Shown here: piece after piece, positions 54,549-62,743 of the stretch
How positions within the stretch are numbered: position 1 is the first letter of the stretch
Layout: every line of letters starts with the position of its first letter
Assembly (NCBI RefSeq): GCF_004210215.2
Contig: NZ_CP067394.1
Span: 496,001 to 560,000, forward strand
DNA: 64,000 nt
Source: Cryobacterium sp. SO1
GTDB lineage: Bacteria; Actinomycetota; Actinomycetes; Actinomycetales; Microbacteriaceae
Direction: 5' to 3'
Program-made: the position numbers and the translations under genes
Notes under the pieces: model-generated
The model's database searches: none
What the model saw: the letters and a program-made list of their open reading frames with translations, nothing else
Told to the model about the DNA's origin: nothing

Positions 54549-55843
54549 GCACCATCGCGCCAGTGAACCAGCCCACCCAGCCCACCGGCCCCGACGAGGG
54601 CCCGGCGACCACGGTGATCAAGAGCTGGAAGGTCCCGATCATCCTCGGCATCTTCACGATCCTCGGTTTCCTGCTGATGGTGGTCTTCGGCCGCACCGGC
54701 ACCAGCACCATGGTGCTCTCTACCTCCAGCGACCTGATCCAGCTGCCCGACGTGCTGCTGCCCACCCTGCCGACCGGCATCGTGATCAGCATCATCCTGG
54801 CCGCCATCACCGGGGTCAGCACCTGGATGGTGCAAACCCGCCGCAAGGTGCCGCTCTGGCTGATCTCCGTGTTCGCGGTGCTGCTGCTCATCGGGTTCCT
54901 CACCTGGGCCTCCGCCGACGAACGCATCCCGGTGCCCGGGCTGCTGTTCGGCTCGCTGAGCCTGGCCGTGCCGCTGATCTTCGGTGCCCTCGGTGGTGTC
55001 ATCTCCGAGCGCGTCGGCGTGGTCAACGTGGCGATCGAGGGCCAGCTGCTGGCCGGCGCGTTCACCTCCGCGATCGTCGCCTCCATCACCCAGCAGCCGC
55101 TGCTCGGCTTGCTCGCCGCGATGGTGGCCGGCGTGCTGGTCTCCTTCGTTCTCGCGGCGTTCTCGATCAAGTACTTCGTCGACCAGGTCATCGTCGGTGT
55201 GGTGTTGAACGTGCTCGTCACCGGCCTCACCGGGTTCCTGTTCTCCGAGGTGCTCGCCCCGAACGCGGCCGCCCTCAACCAGCCTCCCAAGTTCGAGCGC
55301 ATCAACATCCCGCTGCTCAGCGAGATCCCGATCATCGGTCCGGTGCTTTTCCGGCAGACCCTGATCGTCTACATCATGTACATCGCCGTCGCCGCGGTGT
55401 ACTACGGCATCTTCCACACCAAGTGGGGCCTCCGTCTTCGCGCCGTGGGCGAGCACCCGCAGGCCGCAGACACCGTGGGTATCAACGTCACCGGCACCCG
55501 GTTCTGGAACGTCTCCCTCGCGGGCGCCGTCGCCGGTCTCGGTGGCGCGTACTTCACGCTGGGTTCGGTGGGCGCGTTCGGCAAGGAGATGACGGCCGGT
55601 GCCGGCTTCATCGCCCTGGCGGCGGTGATCTTCGGCCGGTGGGACCCGATCAGGGCCACCCTCGCGGCGCTGCTGTTCGGCTTCGCCAGCAACCTGCAGA
55701 ACGTGCTGAGCATCATCGGGTCCCCGGTACCCAGCGAGTTCATGCTGATGCTGCCCTACCTGGTCACCATCTTCGCCGTGGCCGGCCTGGTGGGCCAGTC
55801 CAGGGGCCCGGCGGCATCCGGCAAACCATACATAAAATCGTGA
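54545..55843 (+). CDS. ABC importer permease 2 (nucleoside type)
   Basis: 432 residues from ATG 54545. About ten helices with SLSLAVPLIFGALGGVIS-like SLAVPLIFGALGGVISERVG, VVNVAIEGQLLAGAF, and GEHPQAADTVGINVTGTRFW as coupling loop. It pairs with permease 1 to form the nucleoside channel. Its stop overlaps the first possible start (ATG 55843) of the cytidine deaminase gene. Confidence 0.92.
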   Translation: MSTIAPVNQPTQPTGPDEGPATTVIKSWKVPIILGIFTILGFLLMVVFGRTGTSTMVLSTSSDLIQLPDVLLPTLPTGIVISIILAAITGVSTWMVQTRRKVPLWLISVFAVLLLIGFLTWASADERIPVPGLLFGSLSLAVPLIFGALGGVISERVGVVNVAIEGQLLAGAFTSAIVASITQQPLLGLLAAMVAGVLVSFVLAAFSIKYFVDQVIVGVVLNVLVTGLTGFLFSEVLAPNAAALNQPPKFERINIPLLSEIPIIGPVLFRQTLIVYIMYIAVAAVYYGIFHTKWGLRLRAVGEHPQAADTVGINVTGTRFWNVSLAGAVAGLGGAYFTLGSVGAFGKEMTAGAGFIALAAVIFGRWDPIRATLAALLFGFASNLQNVLSIIGSPVPSEFMLMLPYLVTIFAVAGLVGQSRGPAASGKPYIKS

Positions 55844-55854
55844 TGGAGACCATA

Positions 55855-56292
55855 GTGACCACCCATGACGTGACCCCGACCTCCGGCGACATCGACTGGG
55901 GCATGCTGCGCACCGCGGCCGCCGAGGCGATGACCCACGCCTACGTGCCGTACTCGAAGTTCCCGGTCGGGGCCGCCGCCCTCGTCACCGACGGCCGGGT
56001 GATCAGCGGGTGCAACGTGGAGAACGCCTCCTACGGCCTCACCCTGTGCGCAGAATGCGCGCTGGTGTCGGTGCTGCACCTCACCGGCGGCGGCCAGCTC
56101 GTCGCGTTCAGCTGCGTCGACGGCAACGGCAACACGCTGATGCCGTGCGGGCGCTGCCGCCAACTGCTCTACGAACACTCGGCACCAGGCATGCTGTTGG
56201 AGACCGTCTCCGGCGTGCGCACCATCGACGAGGTCCTGCCGGACGCCTTCGGGCCCCGCCAACTCGCCGCCTACAGGGAAGACAACTCATGA
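55855..56292 (+). CDS. cdd: cytidine deaminase
   Basis: 145 residues from GTG 55855, for which GGAGA lies five bases upstream; ATG 55843, overlapping the permease stop, would add four residues. The tetrameric-type zinc site is complete: CAE in GLTLCAECALVS and PCGRC in LMPCGRCRQLLYE. The substrate Phe/Asn region is FPVGAAALVTDGRVISGCNVENAS. It deaminates cytidine and deoxycytidine to (deoxy)uridine. Its stop overlaps the start of deoA. Confidence 0.95.
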   Translation: MTTHDVTPTSGDIDWGMLRTAAAEAMTHAYVPYSKFPVGAAALVTDGRVISGCNVENASYGLTLCAECALVSVLHLTGGGQLVAFSCVDGNGNTLMPCGRCRQLLYEHSAPGMLLETVSGVRTIDEVLPDAFGPRQLAAYREDNS

Positions 56293-57605
56293 GCTCCACC
56301 CCCACCCGCACCATCGAGGCCTTCGACGCCGTCGACCTGATCCACGCCAAGCGTGACAAGGGCGAGCTGTCCACGCCGCAGATCGACTGGCTGATCGACG
56401 CGTACACCCGCGGTTACGTCGGCGACGAGCAGATGGCCGCGATGACCATGGCGATCTTCCTCAACGGCATGTCCCGCCGGGAGATCCGCGACATGACCAT
56501 GGCCATGATCAACTCCGGCGAACGGATGAGCTTCGATCGGCTGGGCAAACCGACCACCGACAAGCACTCCACCGGCGGTGTCGGCGACAAGATCACCCTG
56601 CCGCTGATGCCCCTCGTGGCGGTTTTCGGCGCCGCGGTGCCGCAGCTCTCCGGCCGCGGCCTCGGCCACACCGGCGGCACCCTGGACAAGCTCGAGTCCA
56701 TCCCGGGCTGGCGCGCCAACCTCAGCAACGAAGAGATGTTCCAGCAGCTGCAGGATGTCGGCGGTGTCATCTCCGCCGCCGGCAGCGGCCTGGCGCCGGC
56801 CGACGGCAAGCTCTACGCCCTCCGTGACATCACCGGCACGGTCGAGGCGATCCCGCTGATCGCCTCGTCGATCATGTCCAAGAAGATCGCCGAGGGCACC
56901 AGTGCGCTGGTGCTCGACGTCAAATTCGGCTCCGGCGCGTTCCTGAAGGACATCGAGCGCTCCCGCGAACTGGCCCGCACCATGGTCGCGCTCGGTGAGG
57001 ACGCCGGGGTGGCGACATCCGCTCTGCTGACCAATATGAACGTGCCGCTCGGCCTGGCCATCGGCAACGCCAACGAGGTGCGCGAATCCCTCGAGGTGCT
57101 CGCCGGCGGCGGCCCCGCCGACGTGGTGGAGCTCACCGTGGCGTTGGCCCGCGAGATGCTGGCCCTGGTCGGCATCGTCGACGTGGATGTGGAGGCGGCC
57201 CTGAAAGACGGCCGTGCGATGGACAAGTGGAACGCGGTCATCCGCGCCCAGGGCGGCGACCCGACCGCGCCGATGCCCGTGGCGAAGGAGACCCTCACGG
57301 TGCTCGCCGACCGCGACGGCGTGCTCGTGGAGCAGCAGGCGCTGCCGTTCGGCATCGGCGCCTGGCGCCTCGGCGCCGGCCGGGCCCGCAAGCAGGACCC
57401 CGTGCAGCATGCCGCGGGCATCGACCTGCACGCCAAGCCCGGCGACACCGTGCGGAAGGGCGAGCCGCTGTTCACCCTCAGCGCCGACGAGCCGGAGCGC
57501 TTCAGTCGGGCCCTCGAAGCCGTCGAGGGCGCCTGGCGCATCGGCGATCCCGGTGAGCCGATCCTCGACGGCGGCCCCCTGATCGCCGAGCGCATCGGCA
57601 ACTAG
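56289..57605 (+). CDS. deoA: thymidine phosphorylase
   Basis: 438 residues from ATG 56289. Signature blocks are KHSTGGVGDKITLPLMPLVA (phosphate site), LSGRGLGHTGGTLDKLESIP (pyrimidine phosphorylase signature) and VLDVKFGSGAFLKDIERS. It splits thymidine or uridine into base and (deoxy)ribose-1-phosphate. Last gene of the importer operon; directly after it come two 61-bp palindromes. Confidence 0.96.
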   Translation: MSSTPTRTIEAFDAVDLIHAKRDKGELSTPQIDWLIDAYTRGYVGDEQMAAMTMAIFLNGMSRREIRDMTMAMINSGERMSFDRLGKPTTDKHSTGGVGDKITLPLMPLVAVFGAAVPQLSGRGLGHTGGTLDKLESIPGWRANLSNEEMFQQLQDVGGVISAAGSGLAPADGKLYALRDITGTVEAIPLIASSIMSKKIAEGTSALVLDVKFGSGAFLKDIERSRELARTMVALGEDAGVATSALLTNMNVPLGLAIGNANEVRESLEVLAGGGPADVVELTVALAREMLALVGIVDVDVEAALKDGRAMDKWNAVIRAQGGDPTAPMPVAKETLTVLADRDGVLVEQQALPFGIGAWRLGAGRARKQDPVQHAAGIDLHAKPGDTVRKGEPLFTLSADEPERFSRALEAVEGAWRIGDPGEPILDGGPLIAERIGN

Positions 57606-57620
57606 CTCCCCCTCGCCCCT

Positions 57621-57681
57621 CGCGAGAAGTCACTTGGGGCTAGTGCTCGGCTTCGCGACTGCCCTCAACTGCCCTCTCGCG
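57621..57681. repeat. 61-bp palindrome, copy A2
   Basis: 24-nt arms starting CGCGAGAAGTCACTTGGGGC and ending ACTGCCCTCTCGCG, with a 13-nt centre. Arms match imperfectly. Ends and length are as in A1, A3 and A4. Confidence 0.85.
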
Positions 57682-57693
57682 CCATCACCATTT

Positions 57694-57754
57694 CGCGAGA
57701 GGGCAGTTGGGGCCAGTGTGCGCGCCAAGAACTAGCCCCAACTGCCCTCTCGCG
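57694..57754. repeat. 61-bp palindrome, copy A3 (near perfect)
   Basis: The left arm at 57694-57717 (CGCGAGAGGGCAGTTGGGGC, then CAGT) is the reverse complement of the right arm at 57731-57754 with one mismatch in 24. The 13-nt centre is not paired. It lies 12 bases after copy A2 and 20 bases before the stop of the nuclease gene. Confidence 0.92.
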
Positions 57755-57774
57755 GTGGTGTTCTTCGAGTGGGG

Positions 57775-58677
57775 CTACGGGCGCCAGCCTCTGGCGCGCA
57801 GGGCCTCGTCCAGGCGGGCCAGCACCTCGGCTGGGTGCGTCGCCTTCGTGGCCCGGATGACTCGCCAGCCGTCGGCGGCGAGGTCGTCGAGACGTTCCAC
57901 GTCCCTGGCATACTGGGCGTCGTCAGTGCGATGCTGTTCACCGTCGTACTCGACAAGGATCTTGTACTTCAGGTAGACGAGGTCTCCTCGTGCACCTTTG
58001 CGTCCCGGTCGCAGGGGCAGCGTGACGTTCGTGTCGGGTTCGGGGAAGCCGGCCCGCACCACCATCAGGCGCAGATAGGTCTCCCGCCTCGACTCCACCC
58101 GGGGCCGCACCAGCTCCATGGCTTCGCGCAGCCGCTGTACTCCTCGACGGCCGGCCCTGTCCGCGACAGCGGCCGCGAGCTCGGACCTGGCGGCCGGCGG
58201 AACGAGTTTTGCCAGGAGGAAATCACCCACCGCGATGAGGTCGTCCAGGCCGAGGCTGAGGGCCAGATCGCACCAAGTGGTCACCGGGTCGGTCGTCGTG
58301 AGTCCGTTGACGATCCACAGGCCGGGGCGCTGGTGCACTGTATGCCCGACAACACCCCTCATCCGCAGCGCGCGTTCGGGGACAAGCACGCTCACATGGA
58401 GCCGGGGGTCGTTCTCCAGCCGCGGCGGCAGCGGAAACCCGAGCAGACGCGCCGCCGTCGCATGGCTGAAGAAGTGCCCGGCGGGCATCCGTGCGGCATA
58501 GGCGCGGATCAGCCCGCCCGTCTCTGCCCGGCTGCCTGCAGCGGCCCGCACACCACGGAACGGGGTCTCCAAGTCCCGGGCTCTGGTGCGATTTCGGTTG
58601 ACGCCCACCGCGCGGGCCTCTGCCAGCGTGAAACCGTCCAGCGGGAGGTCGCGGGGGAGCTCCGATCGACGAGACAT
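57775..58677 (-). CDS. DUF559-type endonuclease-like protein (PD-(D/E)XK fold)
   Basis: 300 residues from ATG 58677 (MSRRSELPRDLP). The N-terminal part (DGFTLAEARAVGVNRNRTRA, then LETPFRGVRA) reads like an AbiEi-type winged helix, followed by GHFFSHATAARLLGFPLPP. The C-terminal domain GDLVYLKYKILVEYDGEQHR, with RDVERLDDLAADGWRVIRAT, is the DUF559/Vsr-like nuclease core: an Asp, the Glu-x-Asp-Gly strand, and a His. The cellular role of the family is not established. The gene is antisense to the flanking salvage genes deoA and add, and is bracketed by 61-bp palindromes (two downstream, one upstream). The frame upstream of ATG 58677 runs into palindrome A4 and is unlikely to be coding. Confidence 0.82.
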   Translation of the reverse strand: MSRRSELPRDLPLDGFTLAEARAVGVNRNRTRARDLETPFRGVRAAAGSRAETGGLIRAYAARMPAGHFFSHATAARLLGFPLPPRLENDPRLHVSVLVPERALRMRGVVGHTVHQRPGLWIVNGLTTTDPVTTWCDLALSLGLDDLIAVGDFLLAKLVPPAARSELAAAVADRAGRRGVQRLREAMELVRPRVESRRETYLRLMVVRAGFPEPDTNVTLPLRPGRKGARGDLVYLKYKILVEYDGEQHRTDDAQYARDVERLDDLAADGWRVIRATKATHPAEVLARLDEALRARGWRP

Positions 58678-58742
58678 CCCAGCACCGTGCCAGATTCCGT
58701 TCGTCCGCGTCAGAGTTATCCACCAGCACCCCTTCCAAATGG

Positions 58743-58803
58743 CGCGAGAAGGCAGTTGGGACTGGTCCGGGGCGCAGAGACTGGCCGCAAGTGCCTTCTC
58801 GCT
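58743..58803. repeat. 61-bp palindrome, copy A4
   Basis: Arms at 58743-58766 and 58780-58803 (18 of 24 pairs), with ends GCGAGAAGGCA / TGCCTTCTCGC. It lies 65 bases upstream of the nuclease start and 58 bases before add. Confidence 0.85.
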
Positions 58804-58849
58804 AGGGGGCGGATGTGGCGGCGTCGGGACGCGCACGGCGGCGGAGCGA

Positions 58850-58855
58850 TAGATT
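58850..58855 (+). promoter_or_regulatory. -10 element TAGATT of the add transcript
   Basis: TAGATT, then GGGGGA, then GTG 58862. The purine run touches the start codon, so it cannot be an SD; a leaderless transcript is likely. Confidence 0.55.
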
Positions 58856-58861
58856 GGGGGA

Positions 58862-59983
58862 GTGAATACCAGCTCCGAGGATTACCTGTTGCCCGGCAGC
58901 GGCGTCAGCATCAACGCCCTGCCCAAAGTGTCCCTGCACGACCACCTCGACGGCGGGCTGCGGCCGGCCACGATTCTCGAGCTGGCCGCGGATATCGGCC
59001 TCGAGTTGCCCGCGACCACCGAGGCCGGACTCGCGGACTGGTTCGTCGGCCAGGCCACCTCCGGTTCGCTCGTGGACTACATCAAGACCTTCGACATCAC
59101 CGTTGCCGTCATGCAGACCCATGACGCCCTCGTGCGGGTGGCCAGGGAATTCGTCGAAGATCTCGCCCTGGACGGCGTGATCTACGGTGAGGTGCGCTGG
59201 GCGCCCGAGCAGCACCTCGCCGGCGGCCTCAGCCTCGACCAGGCCGTCGACGCCGTGCAGGAGGGCATCACGGCCGGCATCGACCGGGTCGCCCAGGCCG
59301 GCATCAGCATCAAGATCGGCCAGCTGATCACCGCGATGCGGCACGCCGACCGGTCGCTCGAGGTCGCCGAACTCGCCGTGCGGCACCGCGACCTCGGCGT
59401 GGTCGGGTTCGACATCGCCGGAGCGGAAGAGGGCTTTCCCGCCGCGAACCACACCGCCGCATTCGACTATCTGGCCCGGAACCTCTTCCCGGTCACCGTG
59501 CACGCCGGCGAGGCCGACGGGCTGGACAGCATCCGCGGCGCCTTGTTCGACGGCCGCGCGCTGCGCCTGGGCCACGGGGTGCGCCTGGCCGAAGACATCG
59601 AAATCGGCCGGGAGGACCAGGAGAACACCTACGTCACCCTCGGCCCGCTGGCCCAGTGGGTGCGCGACCGGGAGATCCCGCTGGAGCTCAGCCCCTCGTC
59701 GAACCTGCAGACCGGCGCAATCGCCGCGTGGGGCGATGACATCCTCGACCACCCGTTCGACCTGCTCTACCAGCTCGGCTTCCGGGTCACCGTCAACACC
59801 GACAACCGGCTGATGAGTGCCACCAGCCTCAGCCGTGAGCTGGCGCTGCTCACGGATGCCTTCGGCTACGACCTCGACGACCTCGAGGCCCTGCAGCTCA
59901 ACGCGGCCTCCGCGGCTTTCCTGCCGCTGGAGGAGCGCGAAGAGCTCGCCGACGCCATCGTCGCCGGTTTTTCCAACACCTGA
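58862..59983 (+). CDS. add: adenosine deaminase
   Basis: 373 residues. Zinc and catalytic motifs are present: KVSLHDHLDGGLRP (HxH), TVHAGEADG (His, Glu), LGHGVRLAED, SPSSNLQTGAI and VNTDNRLMSATS, where the usual DDP/DDA is TDN. It deaminates (deoxy)adenosine to (deoxy)inosine for the phosphorylase downstream. GTG start, apparently leaderless. It heads the transcription unit add-IIA-IIB. Confidence 0.93.
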   Translation: MNTSSEDYLLPGSGVSINALPKVSLHDHLDGGLRPATILELAADIGLELPATTEAGLADWFVGQATSGSLVDYIKTFDITVAVMQTHDALVRVAREFVEDLALDGVIYGEVRWAPEQHLAGGLSLDQAVDAVQEGITAGIDRVAQAGISIKIGQLITAMRHADRSLEVAELAVRHRDLGVVGFDIAGAEEGFPAANHTAAFDYLARNLFPVTVHAGEADGLDSIRGALFDGRALRLGHGVRLAEDIEIGREDQENTYVTLGPLAQWVRDREIPLELSPSSNLQTGAIAAWGDDILDHPFDLLYQLGFRVTVNTDNRLMSATSLSRELALLTDAFGYDLDDLEALQLNAASAAFLPLEEREELADAIVAGFSNT

Positions 59984-60012
59984 CCCGTCGAAGCCCACGA
60001 CAGAAAGCTGCC

Positions 60013-60495
60013 ATGTCCCTCCCCCCACTTCCCCTCGACGCGATCGACGTCGGCCTGCACGTTCCCGATTGGCGGGCCGCCGTCGCCGCCGCCGGCGCTG
60101 CGCTGGAGAGGTCCGGTTCCACCGGCCCCGGCTACACCGAACGCATGGTGGGTGTGATCGAGGAATTCGGCGCCTACGTGGTGATCGCGCCCGGGCTGGC
60201 CCTGGCGCACGCACGTCCCGGCCCGGATGTGCTCACCGAGGGCCTGAGCGTGGTGACCCTCGCCGACCCGGTGGTCTTCGGGCATCCGCACAACGATCCC
60301 GTGAACGTGATCCTGGGCTTGGCGGTGACGACGGGCGATGAGCACGTGCACTTCGTCGCCGAACTGGCCAACGTGTTCAACGACGCGAGCATCATCTCGG
60401 CGCTGGCAGCGGCGCTCGACGCAGCATCCGTACGCTCGCTTCTGGGTATCACGGCACCAACCGGCGAAGACGCCAGCACGGAGGAACCATCATGA
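60013..60495 (+). CDS. PTS EIIA component (mannitol/ascorbate type)
   Basis: 160 residues. The phospho-accepting His is in GLALAHARPGPDV, the EIIA-Mtl/Fru/Ula signature, and FGHPHNDPVNVILGLAVTTG follows as in UlaC/SgaA. It would take phosphate from HPr and pass it to the EIIB encoded next. It overlaps that gene by four bases. There is no EIIC permease gene nearby, so the pair either serves a permease encoded elsewhere or has a regulatory role. Confidence 0.9.
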   Translation: MSLPPLPLDAIDVGLHVPDWRAAVAAAGAALERSGSTGPGYTERMVGVIEEFGAYVVIAPGLALAHARPGPDVLTEGLSVVTLADPVVFGHPHNDPVNVILGLAVTTGDEHVHFVAELANVFNDASIISALAAALDAASVRSLLGITAPTGEDASTEEPS

Positions 60496-60764
60496 AGATC
60501 GTCGCACTGTGCGGAGTGGGTATCGGCACGTCCGCCATCCTCAAGGTCAACGCCGAACGCGCCCTCGAACGCCTGGACATCCAAGCCGATGTGACCGCCG
60601 CCGACATCGCCAGCGTGAAGCTCGCCGCCGCCGACGCGCAGGTCATCCTCACGTCGAGCGAGCTGGTGCCGTCGATCGGCAAGACCAACGCCGACGTCAT
60701 CATCATCGACAACTTCTTCGACCTCGACGAACTCACCGCCAAGCTCGAAACCGCGCTGGGTTAA
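60492..60764 (+). CDS. PTS EIIB component (ascorbate/lactose-type small domain)
   Basis: 90 residues, one EIIB domain. The phospho-Cys is in LCGVGIGTSAILKVN, the EIIB-Ula/Gat-like loop. ADVIIIDNFFDLDEL is the C-terminal helix region. It is coupled to EIIA by an ATGA overlap. A strong hairpin follows the stop. Without an adjacent EIIC its substrate is unknown. Confidence 0.9.
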   Translation: MKIVALCGVGIGTSAILKVNAERALERLDIQADVTAADIASVKLAAADAQVILTSSELVPSIGKTNADVIIIDNFFDLDELTAKLETALG

Positions 60765-60772
60765 CGCTGGCA

Positions 60773-60803
60773 GGGCGGATGCTGCGCCCGGCAGCATCCG
60801 CCC
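60773..60803. terminator. bidirectional terminator hairpin between EIIB and the mutase gene
   Basis: GGGCGGATGCTG / CAGCATCCGCCC is a perfect 12-bp stem with a 7-nt loop in the 47-bp gap between two convergent genes. No T-run, as is common in actinobacterial terminators. Confidence 0.8.
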
Positions 60804-60811
60804 CACCCGGA

Positions 60812-62743
60812 CTAGACGATCAGCGCGCGCATGCCCCGCTCCAGGTCCGCGAGGGCCGTGCGGGCCGTCTCGGTGCGCTCGGCGAGCGTGCCGACGGCGC
60901 AGCTGGTGTCCAGGTACACCTTGAGCTTGGGCTCTGTGCCGCTGGGCCGCACCATCACCCGGGATCCGTCGGCGAGCACGATGCGCAGCACGTCGCTGGC
61001 CGGCAGGCCGTTGAAGCCGCCGCTGAGGTCGTCGATGTGGTCCACGGTGCTCGAACCGACCATCGCCGGCGGGCTCTGGCGCAGCCGGGCCATGACCCGG
61101 TCGATTACGGACAGGTCGGTCACCCGCACCGAGATCTGGCCTGAGGCGAAGTAACCGAACTTCTCGGCGAACGCGTCGAGGTGCTGTGCCAGCGTCGACC
61201 CGTCGGCCTTGAGGTCACTCACCAGCGACAGCAGGGCAACGGCGGCGGAGATGCCGTCCTTGTCGCGCACGGTGCCCGGGTTGACGAGGTAGCCCAGGGC
61301 CTCCTCGAAACCGAAGAGCAGGCCGGGCGCTCGGGAGACCCACTTGAACCCGGTGAGGGTGTCGGCGAAGTTCAGGCCGTACGCGTCCGCGACGGCCTTG
61401 AGCGCCGGCGTCGACACGATCGAGCAGGCCAGGGTGCCGTCCGGGCCGCCGTCGCCGGGGGCGTTTGCGGCGAGTTCCGCCGCACGCCAGCCGAGGATCG
61501 CGCCGACCTCGTTGCCGCTCAGGCGCCGGTAGCCCTCCGGCGCGTCGGCGTCCGGGATGGCGATGGCGAGCCGGTCGGCATCCGGGTCATTGGCGATGAT
61601 GAGCTCTGCGCCCACCTCGCGGGCGGTCTCGAAGGCGAGGTCCATCGCGCCGGGTTCCTCAGGGTTGGGGAACGCGACGGTGGGGAAGGCGGAGTCGGGG
61701 GCGATCTGCGCGTCGACGAGGGTCGGCAGGGCGAACCCGGCGGCGTCGAGCACCCGGCGGGTGGTGTCCCAGCCCACGCCGTGCAGCGCCGTATAGACGG
61801 CGTTGACCTGGGCGCGCGGGGGCGTGGCGATGCCGGCCGTCGCGTCGACGTAGGCCTGCACGACCGACTCCGGCGCGGTCTCGTAGGCGGCGCGGGGCAG
61901 GTCGGAGACCAGCAGGGTGTCGGCCACCCGCTGGATCTCGGTGGCGATGGCCACGTCGTCCGGTGAGACGATCTGCGAGCCGTCGTTGGCGTCGCCAAGG
62001 TAGACCTTGTAGCCGTTGTCGTTGGGCGGGTTGTGCGAGGCGGTGACCATGACACCGGCGCTGGCGCCGAGGTGCCGCACCGCGAAGGCCAGCACCGGGG
62101 TGGGCAGCAGTCGGGGCAGCAGGATGGCGCGGACGCCGGCGCCGGCCATGACCGACGCGGTGTCGGTGGCGAAGACGTGCGAGTTGCGACGGCCGTCGAA
62201 GCCGATGACCACCGACGGGATGCCGCCGGGGCGGACGGTCTCGACCTGCGTGAGCAGGTAGGCGGCCAGGCCGGCGGCGGCCTGGGACACCAGGACCCGG
62301 TTCATCCGGTTGGACCCGGCCGCGATTTCGCCGCGGAGACCAGCGGTGCCGAACGCGAGGCGCTCGTCGAACCTGGAGTGCAGGTCGGCGACGGCGGCCG
62401 GTTCACGGTCCTGGGCCTGCTGCAGGAGCAGGCGCAGCTCGGCGCGGGTCTCCGGGTCGGGGTCCTGGGCGAGCCAGGCGGTGGCGGTCACGATCAGTGC
62501 GTTGACCGGGTCGCGGGGGTCGTCCTCGACGACGGTGTCCAGCACCGCGGTCGCCGCCGGAATCTCATCCGATCCCTCGACGGTGTCCAGCACGGCGGTC
62601 TGGGGCTCGCGCTCGTCGGGCGGGGCGACGTCGGGCGCCGCGGGCGAAGCCGCGGCGGGCTCGGACGGGTCGGCGGCGTGCGCGCCGCGACGGCGGGTGT
62701 CGCCGGTCGGGGTCGGGTCGGCCGGACCGTCGGTCAGGCTCAC
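60812..62743 (-). CDS. phosphosugar mutase (phosphomannomutase/phosphopentomutase class)
   Basis: 643 residues. The phosphoserine loop is VMVTASHNPPNDNGYKVY, the metal loop NDPDADRLAIAIPD, the sugar-binding loop LFGFEEALGYLV, and the phosphate-binding loop VRPSGTEPKLKVY. This long subgroup (with LRGEIAAGSNRMNRV near the start) includes PGM2-like phosphopentomutases; given the nucleoside phosphorylases around it, conversion of ribose-1-phosphate to ribose-5-phosphate is plausible. The first 80 residues are an acidic Ala/Pro-rich extension containing TAVLDTV twice. The GTG start overlaps the stop of the purine phosphorylase gene. Confidence 0.88.
   Translation of the reverse strand: MSLTDGPADPTPTGDTRRRGAHAADPSEPAAASPAAPDVAPPDEREPQTAVLDTVEGSDEIPAATAVLDTVVEDDPRDPVNALIVTATAWLAQDPDPETRAELRLLLQQAQDREPAAVADLHSRFDERLAFGTAGLRGEIAAGSNRMNRVLVSQAAAGLAAYLLTQVETVRPGGIPSVVIGFDGRRNSHVFATDTASVMAGAGVRAILLPRLLPTPVLAFAVRHLGASAGVMVTASHNPPNDNGYKVYLGDANDGSQIVSPDDVAIATEIQRVADTLLVSDLPRAAYETAPESVVQAYVDATAGIATPPRAQVNAVYTALHGVGWDTTRRVLDAAGFALPTLVDAQIAPDSAFPTVAFPNPEEPGAMDLAFETAREVGAELIIANDPDADRLAIAIPDADAPEGYRRLSGNEVGAILGWRAAELAANAPGDGGPDGTLACSIVSTPALKAVADAYGLNFADTLTGFKWVSRAPGLLFGFEEALGYLVNPGTVRDKDGISAAVALLSLVSDLKADGSTLAQHLDAFAEKFGYFASGQISVRVTDLSVIDRVMARLRQSPPAMVGSSTVDHIDDLSGGFNGLPASDVLRIVLADGSRVMVRPSGTEPKLKVYLDTSCAVGTLAERTETARTALADLERGMRALIV

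Noticed and set aside
57606..58861. Reading the nuclease gene as an insertion sequence or toxin-antitoxin pair
   Set aside because: There is no transposase, no clear target duplication beside the palindromes and no second small gene, so neither label is supported.
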